Part shown: positions 7,234 to 16,900 of the stretch, one piece after another
Numbering within the stretch: position 1 is the stretch's first letter
Layout of the letters: each line of letters starts with the position of its first letter
From: Haliscomenobacter hydrossis DSM 1100
GTDB taxonomy: Bacteria; Bacteroidota; Bacteroidia; Chitinophagales; Saprospiraceae
Direction of reading: 5' to 3'
Length of the DNA stretch: 64,000 nt
NCBI RefSeq assembly: GCF_000212735.1
Contig: NC_015510.1
Location: 372,001-436,000, forward strand
Notes under the pieces: model-generated
Databases searched by the model: none
Seen by the model: only the letters and a program-made list of their open reading frames with translations
What the model was told of the DNA's origin: nothing
Position numbers and translations under genes: made by a program

Positions 7234-9975
7234 ATGAACGCAATGCAAAATAACCGAATTCATTTTTGGAAAGCAACAAGTGTGTGGGCTATTTTTGTTT
7301 TTTGCCTGGGGGTTGTACCTTTGGCGGCCCAGGATCCCTTCCCAAAACTGCCTGATAGTCTAAACGTTGCCGACACTGTTCCGCTTGCGTTCTCCGATAC
7401 CTTTCAGCTCCGTGCGCGTCCGAATACCATTCGTTTTTCCAACGACTCGCTTGATGCACCGGTTGAATACAACGCTGTGGATTCGATGGTATTGGACAAT
7501 ATTGCAAAAAAAATCTATCTATACGGTCAAGCTTTTGTAAAATATACCGACATCAGTCTGAAAGCTGAATTTATAGAGCTGGATTGGGCCAATAACATCG
7601 TTACTGCCGAATTGCGTGAAGATACAGTCACCGGAAAAGTGATTGGTGTACCCGAATTTACCGAGGGCGAACAGGTGTTTACGGCCAAACGCATGCGCTA
7701 CAATTTCAAGACCAAAAAAGGCATGGTTTACGATGTCCGCACCACACAAACCGATTTGTTTGTACATGGGTCGCGGATGAAACTCATCCAGGAAGAAAAA
7801 AAGGATACCTCCAAACCCGATAACATTTTATTTGGCCAAAAACTGCTGTTCACCACCTGTTCCGCGGAGCATCCTCACTTTGGTATCCGCAGCACCAAAC
7901 AAAAAATCATTCCGGATAAACTGGCCATTGTCGGGCCTTCCCAGATTGAAATTATGGGCGTACCCACGCCACTTTGGTTGCCCTTTGGTTTTTTTCCCTT
8001 GAAAAAAGGCCGGAGTACAGGCTTGTTGTTTCCCCGGGATTATGAATATTCCGAAAACTGGGGCTTTGGTTTACGCGACATCGGCTGGTATTTTCCGGTT
8101 GGGGATCACCTCAATCTCGCGCTGCGCAGCAATATTTATTTTAAAGGTACTTATGGTTTGTCTTTGCAAGCCGACTACCGCAAACGGTATAAATTTTCTT
8201 CGGGTTTAAACCTGCGTTATGACTCTCAGGTACAGGAAAATCGTTCTACGGGCAAGTATGGGCGCACCAATAGTTTTGGCTTCCAGTACAACCACAACCA
8301 GGAGGCGGCAGCCCACCCCAGTGCCAAGTTCAGCGCCAACATCAACATCCAGGGCAACCGCAACCAAAGTCGGGTATTCAACGATGCTTACAGTGTGTTG
8401 AACTCGCAGTTGTATTCCAACGCGAATTTTTCCAAAAACTGGCCAGGCAAACCTTATAGCCTCACCGCCTCTTTCAACCACAGCCAAAACCTGACCAACC
8501 GCAAGGCGACCATCAACTTCCCCAACGTACAATTCCAAACCCAAACCCTGTATCCTTTTAAGAAAAAAGTGAGCAACGACAAATGGTACGAGACCATCGC
8601 TTTTCGCTACGCCGGGGAAGCGCGCAATACCTTTGCCGCAACGGATACCACCCTTTTTACCAAAAAAATGTGGGAGGATGCGGTGGCGGGGGCTCGCCAC
8701 AACCTGGATGCCAACACCTCTTTTAAAGTATTGAAATACATCAACGTCAACCCCAACGTAACGTTCAGTGAAGTTTGGCAATTGAAATCCATCGCCAAAT
8801 CATTCGACTCTTCGCCAGTGATTACCTCCGATACGCTCGATGATCCTTTTGATCCTGACCCGCAAAAATCAATCATTCGCTACGACACGGTTTTTGGCAC
8901 AGTAAAAACAGACACCCTCTCGGGCTTTGCTGCTTATCGGCAATTTTCAGCGGGCATCAGTTTGAATACCCGGATATTTTTCACCCTCAAAACGGGCAAG
9001 CTCACGCCCCTGCGCGCAGTGCGCTGGGAAATGCGTCCCAACCTCTCGTTCAACTATTCACCCAACTATTTGAATCCGGCCTTGAATTATTTCGACAGCG
9101 TGCAGTTGGATTCGCGTTTCCCCTTGCGCAAACAAATCTACTCGCGCTTCGACAACATTGCCGTGTATGGTACACCCAGCATCAGCGGGCGGCAGATGGC
9201 CATTGGGTATAGCCTCAACAACATTTTCCAGGCCAAGGCTTATTCCAAGAAGGATTCTATGGAAAAGAAAATCAAACTCATCGACAACCTGGTGATTGGT
9301 GGGAACTACAACTATGCCGCCGACTCGCTGAAATGGAGCCAACTCAACGTCAGCACTACCGCGCGCTTTTTTAAAGGCATCACCACGATGGGCTTTTTTA
9401 TGAGTTTGGATCCTTATTTGGAAAATTCACAAGGGGTACGCTACAACCGCACGGTATGGCAACAAGGACGGATCATTCCACGGATGGAAACGGCGCGTTT
9501 TTCGTTTGTAACCGATTTGACGGTGCAAAAAATCCGTGAGATGTTTCAAGGCAGCAAAGAAGAGGTCGTTACCGACGTGCGCGAAAGGCCCCAGCAGCAG
9601 GGAAGTCAGAATCAGGATTTTTTGAGTTTGTTTGAAAACTTCAGCATCTCTCACAACCTCGATTTCTTTTGGGAGACGCGTGGCCAGGAAACCACTTTCC
9701 GGATGGGAACCAACTCGATCAACGCACAGGGAAATATTGAATTGACCAAAAACTGGGGCGTATCGGTAGGCAATATTGGCTATGACTTTGTGAACAAAGG
9801 GCTTTCCTACCCTGCCATTGGTTTTACCCGCGACCTGCATTGCTGGCAACTTTCGTTCAACTGGCAGCCCCAACGCGGAACCTACGTACTCAACATTCAG
9901 GTAAAACCGGGTACACTGGACTTTATCAAAATTCCTTATCAGAAGAACAATTTCGATACTCGGAGCGGGTTTTAG
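7234..9975 (+). CDS. LptD-like LPS assembly outer-membrane protein
   Basis: A 913-residue protein of the Bacteroidota LptD/OstA type, expected to insert lipopolysaccharide into the outer leaflet of the outer membrane. It begins with a signal peptide (FWKATSVWAIFVFCLGVVPLAAQ). An OstA/LptA-like beta domain follows at about residues 60-190 (AVDSMVLDN, IYLYGQAFVKYTD, KAEFIELDWANN, FTAKRMRYNFKTKKG). The remainder is a large beta-barrel with many alternating aromatic strands, including the LptD-like segment PTPLWLPFGFFPL. The open frame begins at TTG 7222, but ATG 7234 (MNAMQNN) is the better start; ATG 7243 is also possible. The TAG stop is the first part of an inverted repeat. It is divergent from the amidase and convergent with the GLPGLI gene. 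Family assignment is firm; the substrate is inferred. Confidence 0.88.
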   Translation: MNAMQNNRIHFWKATSVWAIFVFCLGVVPLAAQDPFPKLPDSLNVADTVPLAFSDTFQLRARPNTIRFSNDSLDAPVEYNAVDSMVLDNIAKKIYLYGQAFVKYTDISLKAEFIELDWANNIVTAELREDTVTGKVIGVPEFTEGEQVFTAKRMRYNFKTKKGMVYDVRTTQTDLFVHGSRMKLIQEEKKDTSKPDNILFGQKLLFTTCSAEHPHFGIRSTKQKIIPDKLAIVGPSQIEIMGVPTPLWLPFGFFPLKKGRSTGLLFPRDYEYSENWGFGLRDIGWYFPVGDHLNLALRSNIYFKGTYGLSLQADYRKRYKFSSGLNLRYDSQVQENRSTGKYGRTNSFGFQYNHNQEAAAHPSAKFSANINIQGNRNQSRVFNDAYSVLNSQLYSNANFSKNWPGKPYSLTASFNHSQNLTNRKATINFPNVQFQTQTLYPFKKKVSNDKWYETIAFRYAGEARNTFAATDTTLFTKKMWEDAVAGARHNLDANTSFKVLKYINVNPNVTFSEVWQLKSIAKSFDSSPVITSDTLDDPFDPDPQKSIIRYDTVFGTVKTDTLSGFAAYRQFSAGISLNTRIFFTLKTGKLTPLRAVRWEMRPNLSFNYSPNYLNPALNYFDSVQLDSRFPLRKQIYSRFDNIAVYGTPSISGRQMAIGYSLNNIFQAKAYSKKDSMEKKIKLIDNLVIGGNYNYAADSLKWSQLNVSTTARFFKGITTMGFFMSLDPYLENSQGVRYNRTVWQQGRIIPRMETARFSFVTDLTVQKIREMFQGSKEEVVTDVRERPQQQGSQNQDFLSLFENFSISHNLDFFWETRGQETTFRMGTNSINAQGNIELTKNWGVSVGNIGYDFVNKGLSYPAIGFTRDLHCWQLSFNWQPQRGTYVLNIQVKPGTLDFIKIPYQKNNFDTRSGF

Positions 9976-10087
9976 GGTTCGAGGGTTCGAAGTTCGGGAG
10001 TTCGAAGTTCGGGAGTTCGAAGCTCGAGGGTATACACAAGTTGTGTGTCGAACCCCCGAACGTCGAACCCCCGAACCCTAAAACCCT
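9970..10087. repeat. Inverted repeat, GGTTCGA family, between convergent lptD-like and GLPGLI genes
   Basis: The left arm (about 9970-10030) is a chain of GGTTCGA and AGTTCGGG units. After a short loop, the right arm (10048-10087) is a chain of TCGAACCC and CCGAAC units. The outermost pairs, GGTTTTAGGGTTCG against CGAACCCTAAAACC, include the TAG stop of the lptD-like gene. The same family recurs at 36193-36267 and 41650-41727. It may serve as a bidirectional terminator here, although there is no U-tract. Confidence 0.8.
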
Positions 10088-10091
10088 CTTC

Positions 10092-10868
10092 CTAGTTTCG
10101 AATGATAATCATCCCCGGGCCACCACCTTGGCGCCCTTGCATCATGCCCGACTCCCGCATTTCTTTCATTTTTTCCGCTTGAATTTTTTGGTATTCTGCG
10201 CGGGTTACTTTTTTACCTTTCTCAGGGATTTTGATTGCCCCTTCTGCTGGCTTTTGTAGTTTCACTTCTGCGGCAGTTACCACACTGCGACCACCATCAA
10301 ACTCTACTTCCAGAATCATACCGGGTAAACCACCGTATCCTTGTGGGCCAATGGCTACAGGAAGGGTTGGCGCAAACCAGGCAGTGACCACCCGGGCACG
10401 GCCCATGATGCTGTCGGTAAAGGTTGCCGAGATGCAGGGATAATCCAGTACTTTCTTTTGTTGACCGGCAATCTTCCAGGCCCGGGTAGGGATGACATCG
10501 TCGATCAGAAATTGTTTGCCGAACAAGTCATTTTCCTCAACCTGACGATTGTTGGCCAAATCTTTGTAAATCGGTGGGTTAAAACGGCGCATCATAAAAC
10601 GCATCCCACCGCCTTCGCCCGCACTTTCATCTGTTCGGGAAGCGAGTTCCTTGTAGAATGACTCATTGGCGGTGAAATTGAGCTCGAACTCGGTAGTCAT
10701 TGACTCGGGAATATTGCGAGTCATATTTTGATCAACTCCAGCAGGTGCCATGGCCTGTGCCTCCCGGCGCATAAATACGGTCTGCTTGTACACAATGGTT
10801 CCTGCGTTGTTTTGTGCCGAAACGGCCAGGGACAACAACCCGAAGAATAAGAAAAATAAATTTCGCAT
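10092..10868 (-). CDS. GLPGLI family secreted protein
   Basis: A 258-residue protein of the GLPGLI family, a Bacteroidota-specific group of exported proteins of unknown function named after a conserved motif. The motif appears here as YGGLPGMILEVEF. Other family traits are the N-terminal signal peptide (MRNLFFLFFGLLSLAVSAQ), the opening strand GTIVYKQTVFM, the segment VIPTRAWKIAGQQKKVLDYPC and the Trp-containing VTAWFAPTLPV just before the motif. The C-terminus is rich in Lys, Glu and Met (EYQKIQAEKMKEMRESGMMQG). I placed the start at ATG 10868, since the extra codons upstream rest on a TTG. It is convergent with the lptD-like gene and divergent from the histidine kinase. Confidence 0.88.
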   Translation of the reverse strand: MRNLFFLFFGLLSLAVSAQNNAGTIVYKQTVFMRREAQAMAPAGVDQNMTRNIPESMTTEFELNFTANESFYKELASRTDESAGEGGGMRFMMRRFNPPIYKDLANNRQVEENDLFGKQFLIDDVIPTRAWKIAGQQKKVLDYPCISATFTDSIMGRARVVTAWFAPTLPVAIGPQGYGGLPGMILEVEFDGGRSVVTAAEVKLQKPAEGAIKIPEKGKKVTRAEYQKIQAEKMKEMRESGMMQGRQGGGPGMIIIRN

Positions 10869-11186
10869 GGGCAATTTCTTTTTTTTGCAAAACTACGCCG
10901 GAATCACCCAGTCCCCAAGTTAACGTTCCTTGATTTAAGGTTAATAATGGTTAAAGGGGGGTGCGCCGCCTTCTGGATTGCACTAACTTTGTGGAAAATT
11001 CAGTGCAAAGAGCAGTTTGTTGCTGTTCTGGGTTGCATCTAACAACATTAGACTTGTTGTAACGGGAGACTGCTTGTCTCAAAAATGGTCTTTTTTTCCT
11101 GATTTTTGATCTCAAGCGCTCCCGTTACAACAAGTCTATTCAAATCTACTGATTTGTACAAGAACAACACCTTATATCGAGCTTTG
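10869..11186. other. Divergent intergenic region with a perfect 20-base inverted repeat
   Basis: About 318 bases between the GLPGLI gene and the histidine kinase. It holds a perfect inverted repeat, TAGACTTGTTGTAACGGGAG (11049-11068) against CTCCCGTTACAACAAGTCTA (11119-11138), with a smaller GAGAC/GTCTC hairpin at 11066-11080 inside the loop. The reading frame of the kinase is open through the right arm but is unlikely to be translated there. I see no convincing promoter box. Confidence 0.65.
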
Positions 11187-12632
11187 ATGGGGGGCAGTTT
11201 GTTGCTGTTGGCCGTTTTTCAAATTTACTGGTTGAACAAAGTTTACCAGGAACAGGAAGATCTTTTGCGCCACCAGTCTGAGAATGTTTTTATTCAAACC
11301 GTACGCGATTTGCAGGATTCGCTCATCCAGCGCAAGATTGTTTTTATGGAAGAAGACCCCAAGCGTTCCATCAAACAGGTCATTCCACCTAATTTTCAAT
11401 TTGAACCCAAAACTCCCCCTTCATCCAGACCCTCCACGATGGTGGTTGTTCGGATGGACAGTGTAACCTTTGTCCACCGCGACACCCATCCCGAAAAAAG
11501 ACCCATTAATTTTTACTTGCGGCGCCAGCCTAAGGATGATCGCATTCGGCGGTCTTTTGGCCTGCGGAGGGGGATTGGACTGGCTTTGAGCAAAATCCCC
11601 AAAGGCACCGATGCCATGTTTGAATTGTCCGACGATACAATCCCCAAAGATCAACTGATTCAACGTTATCAAAATCAGTTGAAAAAAAATGATTTGCCGC
11701 TGGCTTTTTCAGTCACCAAAATTGACTCCCTACCCGATGAAATGTCTAAGGAAGGAATTGTTCATTTTGCCCCAGCCGGTATTCCTCCTTTTCAATTTTA
11801 CCGCCTGGCGATGGAAGATTATCAATGGTTTTTGCTCAAACGTATGACGCCGCAAATGATCTTTGGCTTGTTTCTCTTGTTGTTTACGGGACTGACCTTT
11901 TGGGTGATCTTTAGAAGTCTCCGACAACAACAACAACTGACCCGGCTAAAGAACGATTTCATCAGCAACATCACCCACGAGCTAAAAACACCGATAGCCA
12001 CGGTAAGTGTAGCGCTGGAAGCACTCAAGGATTTTAATGCGTTGAACAACCCACAACGCACCCGCGAGTACATCGACATTTCGCAGCACGAGATGCAACG
12101 CCTCTCCATGTTGGTAGATCGGGTGCTCAAGATGTCGATGTTTGAAAGTCAGACTTTACAAATCCAGCGCGAACCGCTCAATTTAAAAAGTGCCATTCAA
12201 AAAATTCTGGAGTCGCTCAGCCTGCAATTTGAAAAGCAGCGGGCCAAAGTCAGTTTCACCACCGAAGGCAATGATTTCCAACTGAACGCCGATCCCATCC
12301 ACCTGACCAATGTGGTGTACAACCTCTTGGACAATGCACTTAAATACAGCAAGGAAGAACCCAAAATAGACATTGCCCTGACGGAGCACAATGGCACGCT
12401 CACGTTCAGCGTAAAAGACCAGGGCATTGGCATCCCCAAAGAATACCAGGGCAAGGTTTTTGATCAGTTCTTCCGGGTGCCCCATGGCGACAAACACAAC
12501 GTCAAAGGCTACGGCTTAGGCTTGAGTTATGTAGCGGGCGTCATCCAGCAACACGGTGGCCAAATTATGTTGGACAGTGAACCGGACAAGGGAACGCGAT
12601 TTACGGTATTTTTGCCACGTTACAATAACTAA
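11187..12632 (+). CDS. Sensor histidine kinase
   Basis: A membrane-bound two-component sensor kinase of about 481 residues. A first transmembrane helix (LLLLAVFQIYWL) precedes a ~200-residue periplasmic sensor region without a recognised fold. A second helix (MIFGLFLLLFTGLTFWVIF) is followed by a HisKA dimerisation domain with phospho-acceptor His264 in ITHELKTP. The ATPase domain shows an N box (NVVYNLLDNALKYS), a G1 box (VKDQGIGIP), an F box and a G2 box (GYGLGLSYV). The frame extends upstream to TTG 11106, but that stretch overlaps an inverted repeat. ATG 11187 places the first helix at the very N-terminus; TTG 11154 is the alternative. Its partner is almost certainly the response regulator downstream, although a 310-base repeat-filled gap separates them. 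The signal is unknown. Confidence 0.9.
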   Translation: MGGSLLLLAVFQIYWLNKVYQEQEDLLRHQSENVFIQTVRDLQDSLIQRKIVFMEEDPKRSIKQVIPPNFQFEPKTPPSSRPSTMVVVRMDSVTFVHRDTHPEKRPINFYLRRQPKDDRIRRSFGLRRGIGLALSKIPKGTDAMFELSDDTIPKDQLIQRYQNQLKKNDLPLAFSVTKIDSLPDEMSKEGIVHFAPAGIPPFQFYRLAMEDYQWFLLKRMTPQMIFGLFLLLFTGLTFWVIFRSLRQQQQLTRLKNDFISNITHELKTPIATVSVALEALKDFNALNNPQRTREYIDISQHEMQRLSMLVDRVLKMSMFESQTLQIQREPLNLKSAIQKILESLSLQFEKQRAKVSFTTEGNDFQLNADPIHLTNVVYNLLDNALKYSKEEPKIDIALTEHNGTLTFSVKDQGIGIPKEYQGKVFDQFFRVPHGDKHNVKGYGLGLSYVAGVIQQHGGQIMLDSEPDKGTRFTVFLPRYNN

Positions 12633-12650
12633 CTTACATTACGCATTTTC

Positions 12651-12900
12651 TTACCGCAGAGTAAAGGAGGATACGCGGAGTTTCGCGGAGTTTATTAGGC
12701 ATAAGGAGTTTGCCACCTACGGTGGCTGGAGTCTGTGCTCCAAATAAGTTTTGCCTAAAATCAAGCCAATTATAACGGAACTTGATAAAGGTAAGGACAC
12801 ACCAAGCTTCAGCAAGTGCGACCTCCCTGGCCTCTCCGCACCGCAGGTGCCCTAAAAAACTCCGCGAAACTCCGCGTATCCTCCTTTTACTCCGCGGTAA
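12651..12900. repeat. 250-base element with ~43-base terminal inverted repeats between kinase and regulator genes
   Basis: This fills nearly all of the 310-base gap 12633-12942. The left arm (12651-12693) and the right arm (12854-12900) are complementary except for one mismatch and one or two inserted bases. They share CGGAGTTTCGCGGAG and GGAGGATACGCGGAG. The ~160-base centre has no open reading frame of note and a smaller GGAGTCTGTGCTCC hairpin. It resembles a MITE-like element or a very long hairpin. Its arms face inward with TTACCGC at both ends. Confidence 0.8.
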
Positions 12901-12942
12901 AAAAAATGTGTACGGCTAGTAAGTGATACAACAAATCAACCT

Positions 12943-13638
12943 GTGGGAACCAAAGTACTCTACGTAGAAGATGAATTGTTTCTCGGAAAAATTGTCCAGG
13001 AAAGCCTCGAGAGTCGGGGGTTTGAGGTACAGATGATCAGCGACGGTGCCGAAGTTATGAAGGTATTTACGAACTTTCAGCCCGACATTTGCTTGTTGGA
13101 TGTGATGTTGCCCAATCGCGACGGGTACGAGCTGGGTCTGGAAATTCGTGCGCTGTTCCCCAGTTTACCCATCATTTTTTTGACCGCCAAAACCCAAACC
13201 GAAGACGTGCTCAAGGGGTTCAACTCCGGCGGGAACGACTACATCCGCAAACCCTTCAGCATGGAAGAGCTGATTGCCCGCATCCACAATATTTTGAATT
13301 TAAGTGGCCAGGCCATTGCCGAGCCCCCCGTAGAACAAAATGGAGTCATTGCCCTGGGTCAATACCAGTTTGACCTCCGCAAATACGAGTTGCGCTTCCA
13401 GGCCCAGGTGCGAAAATTGTCGCACCGCGAAGCGGAATTACTCAAAATTCTTGCTGATCATCGCAATTTAACGGTAGAACGCAAAGACATCATGCTACAG
13501 ATTTGGGGCGACGATTCTTTCTTCAATTCGCGCAACCTGGACGTGTACATTACCCGCTTGCGCGACTATTTGCGGGAGGATGATCGGGTGCAAATCATCA
13601 CCTTGAAGGGAGTGGGGTATCAATTCATCGTGGATTGA
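12943..13638 (+). CDS. OmpR/PhoB-type response regulator
   Basis: A 231-residue two-component transcription regulator. The receiver domain (residues 1-120) carries acidic residues Asp10 and Glu11, the phospho-acceptor Asp53 (CLLDVMLPNRDG), the switch residue Thr81 and Lys103 (YIRKPF). The C-terminal winged-helix DNA-binding domain (residues ~135-231) has the usual LSHREAELLKILADHRN, the basic ERKDIMLQIWGDD, SRNLDVYITRLRDYLREDDRVQI and LKGVGYQFIVD. The start is GTG 12943; I found no in-frame ATG upstream of the conserved KVLYVEDE strand. It is downstream of the histidine kinase on the same strand and is its likely partner, although a long inverted repeat separates the two and may make their expression unequal. 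Confidence 0.93.
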   Translation: MGTKVLYVEDELFLGKIVQESLESRGFEVQMISDGAEVMKVFTNFQPDICLLDVMLPNRDGYELGLEIRALFPSLPIIFLTAKTQTEDVLKGFNSGGNDYIRKPFSMEELIARIHNILNLSGQAIAEPPVEQNGVIALGQYQFDLRKYELRFQAQVRKLSHREAELLKILADHRNLTVERKDIMLQIWGDDSFFNSRNLDVYITRLRDYLREDDRVQIITLKGVGYQFIVD

Positions 13639-13994
13639 AATAGCAATACATTCAATGCATCCAATTATAATATAATTTATTTTTTAAATAAATAGTCACT
13701 GTTACAAAACCCTCAACAATAAATTTGCGACAAACAGCGCTAACCTGTAAATCACATCAAATAAAAAAAAACGGCTCTTTTGTATCCTAGTTTAACGCGC
13801 TTGACTTATCTTCGCAAGGAATTTCTTTTTGACGACCTTCGATGTGACAATAAATAAACTATGGTTGCTGTTCCGAGACGACCAGCATTGATTTTTTAGC
13901 AACCATTACATCCAACTTGATTCGCAACACCTTCAAGCTTTAATCGGCTTGATTTATGTCGATATTAACGCTATTTTTTATAAATCGGTATCTC
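13639..13994. promoter_or_regulatory. Upstream region of the giant surface-protein gene
   Basis: An AT-rich gap of 317-356 bases (depending on the start chosen) without a gene. A weak match to the Bacteroidota promoter is TTTG at 13779-13782 with TATCTTCG at 13807-13814. The spacing of 24 is longer than the usual 19-21, so this is only a candidate. No terminator hairpin for the preceding regulator was recognised. Confidence 0.3.
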
Positions 13995-16900
13995 ATGAAA
14001 AGACCCTTACACCTGAGCACTTTTGCTTTTGGGGATTCGTCTTCCGCATTCTTTCCTACCAAAATGGGCAAACCTATTTATCTTTCTCAAAAGATAATGT
14101 GGGTCATGCTAGGGTTAATCTCCCTGGCGGGTAGCCTGAGTGGACAATCCATCAACACCGGAAACGTAACGACTAGCCCCTTTTGTCCGGGCGATGCCAT
14201 TTCGATTCCATTCACAGTGGATACGTCAGGTAGGAGCTTCGGGGCTGCTGGTGGACCTGCAGGGGGGCCAACCCTTATTACCTATCAAGCTCAGCTGAGC
14301 AATACTGCTGGCAGTTTTGGTTCTGGTACGACTAACTTGGCCTCAATACAAAGCTTATCAGGTTCCAATAAGCAAGCCATTACCGGGCTAACCATCAACA
14401 CCACTATTCCTACCGGCTTGCCTTACAGCAATACGTATCGGGTAAGGGTAATAAAAACTGCTCCGGGAACGGTCAATCAAACTCTTATTGGAACTAACAT
14501 TACGATCAATCCGAACTCTAATGGCAACCTGACCATCAGAGCGGCCGGGTTTACCAATCCTCCACCGGCTGGAACCATTTGTCAGGGTGCCGATTATGAT
14601 TTACAATTCACCAATAACAATACGTTCAACCCAGGCAACCTCTTTATCGCCCAGTTGGACAACAACATCAACTTCACCTCTCCGGTGAACATTGGTGTTT
14701 TGGCCAGTACCGCTTCGAGTGGAACCATCAAAGTGGTGATTCCCTTTACGGAATCAGGTACGGGCTATTATATAAGGTACATCGCGACCAATTCTGTTCC
14801 GGGAGGTTTTGAGAGCTGTCCGTCTGGTGCTTACACCATACCGGCAGTTCGTCCGTTTACCGACCCAGGCAATGACCTGGAGTGTACTGGCGGGAATGCT
14901 TCTTTCAACGTCAGTGGCGGTGCCGATTCTTACCAATGGCAAAAAGTGTGCTCTCCACCTTTCAGCAATATCACGATGGGTGTGGGTGGTTCAGGAGTCA
15001 CTTTCGACATTGCCAAAGATGGCGTTGATGTCTTTGCGGCCACACCTACTGAACTTTCGATCTCTCGCAATAGTGGTGCCACTTTTACAGAAAGCAAATT
15101 GGTTGGTCAAACGGTCAATAAGGTATTTGTAGTTGGCAACACCGTTTATGCCGCCACCAATATGGGTATTTTTATATCCAATGACAATGGCGTAAACTTT
15201 GGCCCCCCGGTCAACACTTCGGGGCCTAACTTTTTGCCCCAAAACAACATTACGGCGCTTGCGGTTTCCGCAGGGGTGGTTTATGCAGGTACTGGTTCAG
15301 CGGGTTTAGCCATCGGTACTCCCGGGAGTGCCTTTGCGGTGCGCACCACGGCCAACGGTTTGGGTTCTAACGTCATTTTTGACGTATTTGTCGATGGTGC
15401 TTATGTCTATGTAGGTACCCAGGGTGGTCTTTCGGTTTCTTCCGATGGAGGGGCCAGTTTTGTCAATTATACTACTGCTGACGGCTTAGGCAGCAATATT
15501 GTATATAGTGTCTTTCAACGCGACAATATCGTTTATGCAGGTACCGATTTTGGCTTTGCATATGCTACCTCTTATAATAACACCCCTGATTTGGTTTTCA
15601 CCAACATTCTGGGTGGTTTAGGTTCTCCCATTGTACGGGACATTTTTGTGTCTGGCAGCAGAATTTATGCAGCGACTACGGGTGGGTTGTCTGTTGCCAA
15701 TGTGGGCAGCACGGCATTCACCACCATCACGGTGGGTTTAGTCAATCCCAACGTTTATGGTGTTAAGGAAGATGCAGGTACCGTTTACCTGGCTACCCTG
15801 GGTGGGGTAGCGTTTACAACCTTTACCACCATGAACGTGGGTGGAGGAGGAACCAATTACAACTTTACAGTCACCCCTGCAGATTCCTGGTGTCGTTTCC
15901 AGGTCGTGGTGAACAGAGGAGGTTGTACCCTGATCTCTAACCAGGTGCGGGTTGCCGACATTCCACCAAACATCACCGCAGTAGGCACAGGTCCCGCTGG
16001 AGTAGGTGACGGGCCTACCACTTGTGGTGGAGTCAATGGAGAAATCAAAATTAGTGGTTTGGTACCGTTGACCAAATACCGCCTAGTGTACACGGGCACC
16101 AACGGTTTCACCGATTCTGGAGATACCATTACGGCCAATGCCCAAGGTGAATTCCTCAATACTTTGTTCCCTGCGGGTTCTTACGACCTCAGTGTACAAA
16201 GTTTGGTGAACCCTCCGGTACCCGCGTGTTTCTCCAATACGGTCAATGTTATTTTAAATGATCCGCTACCGCCCAGCGCAGTGACGGCCAATTTGCTTGA
16301 TGCGAGCATCTGTGCTGGTGAAAACATCACCGTCAACCTGCCCTCAGCTTTGGCCAATACCCCGGGGGTCAGTGTGGAGCAATACAAGTGGTATACTGAC
16401 TTATTAGGGACAACCCCGGCTAACCCAGCAACCACCACGGCTCTTACTTATTCCCCAGCGGCTTCTCCAGCCGTTGGCACCGGATCCATTTTCGTGCGCA
16501 AACGCGATGTGGTGACCCTTTGTGATGGGCCAATGTTGACGCTTAACTATGCGGTCAATCCTAGACCGAGCATCAGCCACGCCAAAACCGATCCTTCGAG
16601 CGCGGTGGCAACTGATGGAAGCATCACGATTAGCCTGGGGGCTAATCCGGGTACGGCCCCGTTCACGCTCCAATATACTACACCCGCTAATGTGTTAGTC
16701 ACGGTAAACAATGCAACGTTTCCACAGGTGATTGCGGGTTTGGGTATTGGCAATTATACCATGTTTTCGGTGACCAACAGCGAAGGTTGCCAATCCAACA
16801 TCATTGCCTCCTGCCCTTTGCTTCCACCTCCTCCTCCAGATGTAATTGGTGGCAAGGTTTTGCAAACGGTAGTCTGTGAGATCCCCGGAACCGCCGGTGG

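Noticed and set aside
9974-10030. CRISPR-like short repeats (GGTTCGA/AGTTCGGG units)
   Set aside because: The units are only 7-10 bases, have no unique spacers, pair with a complementary arm, and no cas genes are near.
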